Below, piece by piece: positions 5,287 to 7,548 of a stretch of 7,548 nucleotides of DNA. Under the pieces are notes generated by a model, which had not been told where the DNA came from, ran no database searches, and was given only the letters and a program-made list of their open reading frames with translations. This DNA comes from Anaerolineales bacterium UBA3905. Its GTDB lineage: Bacteria; Chloroflexota; Anaerolineae; Caldilineales; Caldilineaceae. The DNA lies in the NCBI GenBank assembly GCA_002391565.1, contig DGFH01000359.1:1-7548 (forward strand), in the 5' to 3' direction. A program made the position numbers and the translations under genes. Numbering within the stretch: position 1 is the stretch's first letter; every line of letters starts with the position of its first letter.

Positions 5287-7548
5287 TTAGCGCGGCGTCA
5301 CTTCCCCACTGAAGCAGGCGATGTTGTCGCCCTGGAAGACATTCGGGGCGCACATGATGCCGCAGTTGCTCCACTTGCCTGGGCGATAGCCGACTGCCTG
5401 GTAGGTGATGACGCGCGTTTCGCCCGGCGCACCTGCCACAGAGTTGACGCGCAGCTCGGTGCCAGCCGCCGGCAATGTGCCGACGCCATCAACATAGTAG
5501 TTCTGGCCGCGATTGCCGAATTCGTTCTCAGCGCCAACGGTCAGGAAGCCACCATCGCCATTGCCCTGGATCGTGCCATACGTGAAGCTGATATCCTGCA
5601 CCCCGTTGATGCCGATCCAGATCTGGAAGCTGGCTGTACGCGGCGTGGAGTATTCGCGCACGGCCTCGAAGTCGACGATCAGCCAACGGTTGACGCCGTC
5701 TGTCAGGATGCCGATGCGCACCGCACCACCCGCCGCCGGGTTCAGATCAGTCCAGAAGGGCGCCAACACATTGTTCGGCCGCTGTGCATCCGGCAGCGAC
5801 TGATTGATGAAGTTGACGTCGGCCGCCGTGCCGCCACCGACAACCACATAACCGTTGCTGACGATGCCCAGGCGCGTCCAGCTCTTGCCGGCAAAGGTGA
5901 AGGCAGGCACAGTGAAGTTCGTGATAGTCTCATCGCCTATGCCACTGATTGGCGCAATACCAAACAGGCTGAGCGGCAAATAGCCCGCCGGCGACCCATT
6001 GACCGGATCACCCGTTACATTGCTGATCGTGACATCGGGCGGTTGCGCGCCGGCCAACGGGCCTTTATAGACGACGCTGTTGCCCCAGACGCTGGCATTG
6101 ACAACAGTCTCGGGCACCAGGCGCAGCTGGTTGGGCAGTTGATCGAAGAAGTCCACTTCAGCATTGTCGAAGGTGGTGTTCTTCAACGTGATCGTGCAGG
6201 TGGTGCGAGCGCCACGCGCAATGGTCGCCGGGTCACACACCTTCGAGACATTGACATCCGGTTCGCCGCGCACCAGTGTGACCGGGAAGCGCAGCGTTTT
6301 GTCGCCCTGCGTGAAGGTGATTGTGGCAAAACGCGTCTGCCCGATCGGCACGTAGCGCGCATCGACGGTAATATCGAAGGTCACCGCTTCGCCAGGGTTG
6401 AGACGAATCTGCTTGGGTACGGAGATGCTTACATCCGCTGGCGCCGAGACGCTCACCTTCCAGTTGCGCACCCGGTTATCGACGCTGCGCACGGTACGCT
6501 GCACTGTGATCTTGCCGGGCATGTCGGGCAGATAGAGGCTGGGGTAGTTGGCGTTCCACAAGCGCGTTTCCAGCGTGCGATAATTCTGCGCGCTCTCATC
6601 GAAGGTCAGGCCGGGGTTGATCGCCGCAGCGACGTCCACACGTCCAGAGCCAGTGTCAAAGGCATTGGCTGGCGTGACGCCATCTTCCTTGACCACGCCC
6701 GCAAACTTGGCTGTCGTCATGATCGCCGACTTGATCTGACCGGGCGTCCAATCGGGATGCAAATCCTTCAGCAGCGCCGCCACGCCGGCAATATGTGGGC
6801 TGGACATCGAGGTGCCCTGGATCGATTGGAAGAGCTGTCCCGGCAGGCCACCCGCAGATGTGGCAGGCAACGGAGTGTGACCGGCCAGAATCTGCACGCC
6901 GGGGGCAGTAATGTCTGGCTTGCTGACGCCTAACGCCTGGAGCGGGCCGCCACGCGAGCTGAAGGATGCCATCACATCGCCCTGCACCAGCGTCGCCGTA
7001 CCGCCAGTGAAGCTGGCGACGACGCCGGTATGGGAACTGAGGAACGCGCCTAACTGCGCGCCTTCCGGCCCATCGATATGCACGCTAGGGATGAAGTGAT
7101 TGTCGGTGTTAAGCCCCTGCAACGCCAGGTTGCGCAGAATCATGCCGGCTGCGCCGCCTTGTGCGACGTTGTAGCTCTTGAGAACACGTGCATTCACGCC
7201 GCGATCACAGAGCACGATGACGCCGGTGAAGGAGCCGGGCGCCGCCGGGTTCAGACACAGCGGGTCAGCAGTGTTCACCACGACAGGCAGCGGCGACGCA
7301 ACCCCTGGCGTGACGGTGGCGCCGGTAAGGCTCAAAGTGTCGCCATTGTCAGCCGTTAAGGTCAGCGTGCTCAGGAAGTGGCGGTTGCTCGTGCTGGCGG
7401 CGACGGTGGTCACCCAGGGGCCGCGATGGGCAACGGTTTCAGCGGTGGGGCCAGAGTTGCCAGCCGACGCCGCCACGAAGACGCCGTTCTCGTACGCTCT
7501 TAAGAAGGCCTGTTCGACGACATCGCTATACGGATTGTTGCCGCCGCT
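5287..7548 (-). CDS. Secreted S8 subtilisin-like protease, C-terminal ~753 residues
   Basis: The frame is open to the right edge, so the N-terminus with signal peptide, propeptide and the catalytic Asp and His lies outside. Counting visible residues from the window edge, the oxyanion-hole Asn is N31 in A-A-S-A-G-N-S-G-P. A protease-associated (PA) domain is inserted at about 84-190 (G-V-I-V-L-C-D-R-G, G-G-A-A-G-M-I-L). The nucleophile is S247 in G-T-S-M-S-S-P-H-I-A-G-V-A-A-L-L. Then come a fibronectin-III-like subtilase domain (about 339-427), a DUF11/CARDB-like beta-sandwich (about 432-525, V-S-K-V-C-D-P-A-T-I-A-R-G), and a beta-rich module about 525-715 with N-N-V-L-A-P-F-W-T-D-L-N-P that resembles a nidogen-like domain. 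A short Cys-containing tail ends the protein. It is probably an exported degradative protease. The GTG at 7476 is internal and not the start. Confidence 0.92.
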   Translation of the reverse strand, partial: SGGNNPYSDVVEQAFLRAYENGVFVAASAGNSGPTAETVAHRGPWVTTVAASTSNRHFLSTLTLTADNGDTLSLTGATVTPGVASPLPVVVNTADPLCLNPAAPGSFTGVIVLCDRGVNARVLKSYNVAQGGAAGMILRNLALQGLNTDNHFIPSVHIDGPEGAQLGAFLSSHTGVVASFTGGTATLVQGDVMASFSSRGGPLQALGVSKPDITAPGVQILAGHTPLPATSAGGLPGQLFQSIQGTSMSSPHIAGVAALLKDLHPDWTPGQIKSAIMTTAKFAGVVKEDGVTPANAFDTGSGRVDVAAAINPGLTFDESAQNYRTLETRLWNANYPSLYLPDMPGKITVQRTVRSVDNRVRNWKVSVSAPADVSISVPKQIRLNPGEAVTFDITVDARYVPIGQTRFATITFTQGDKTLRFPVTLVRGEPDVNVSKVCDPATIARGARTTCTITLKNTTFDNAEVDFFDQLPNQLRLVPETVVNASVWGNSVVYKGPLAGAQPPDVTISNVTGDPVNGSPAGYLPLSLFGIAPISGIGDETITNFTVPAFTFAGKSWTRLGIVSNGYVVVGGGTAADVNFINQSLPDAQRPNNVLAPFWTDLNPAAGGAVRIGILTDGVNRWLIVDFEAVREYSTPRTASFQIWIGINGVQDISFTYGTIQGNGDGGFLTVGAENEFGNRGQNYYVDGVGTLPAAGTELRVNSVAGAPGETRVITYQAVGYRPGKWSNCGIMCAPNVFQGDNIACFSGEVTPR

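Noticed and set aside
5230..6933. Long plus-strand reading frame (567 codons) opposite the subtilase
   Set aside because: It is antisense to an unmistakable S8 protease, is rich in Arg/Ala/Asp as expected from a GC-rich mirror frame, and has no family motif.

Overview
The window looks like a chromosomal stretch from a GC-rich bacterium, most likely a Chloroflexota-type organism. This is an inference from the style of the secreted subtilase and the small lipoprotein, not from any marker gene. Native-looking, GC-rich genes fill the right half (about 3330-7548). A visibly more AT-rich block of foreign-looking genes fills about 667-3212. A patch of broken toxin-antitoxin genes lies at the left end (1-657).

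The main result is that the AT-rich block is an integron gene-cassette array with no integrase in view. Three genes, all on the minus strand, are each followed by an imperfect hairpin with attC architecture: R''-spacer-L''-loop-L'-spacer-R', with extrahelical bases only on the gene-proximal arm. Read along the minus strand, the cassettes are: (A) a heavy-metal-associated-domain/CDF cation transporter (2379-3173) with a 130-bp attC; (B) a PUR-domain plus helix-turn-helix DNA-binding protein (1746-2183) with a 72-bp attC; (C) a C-terminal HNH nuclease with a possible modified-base-reading N-terminus (751-1617) with a 78-bp attC. In all three cassettes the R'' box is exactly complementary to the first six bases of that same cassette plus the G at its other end. 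This is expected if each cassette once existed as a free circle, and it fixes the boundaries at 3211, 2234/2235, 1648/1649 and 672/673. A fourth cassette starts at 672 and runs off the left edge.

The fourth-cassette region holds a toxin-antitoxin graveyard: a 5'-truncated higB, a higA broken by one in-frame TAG, a mazE start that loses its frame after about 20 codons, and the middle of a second higB running off the window. Upstream of cassette A lie a possible attI-like site, a perfect 13-bp inverted repeat and a candidate cassette promoter, but no intI.

To the right are an aldo/keto reductase (minus, 3605-4564), a divergent small lipoprotein (plus, 4693-5160), a strong two-way hairpin terminator (5186-5226), and the last ~753 residues of a secreted S8 subtilase (minus, 5287 to the window edge). 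The last two genes converge on the terminator.
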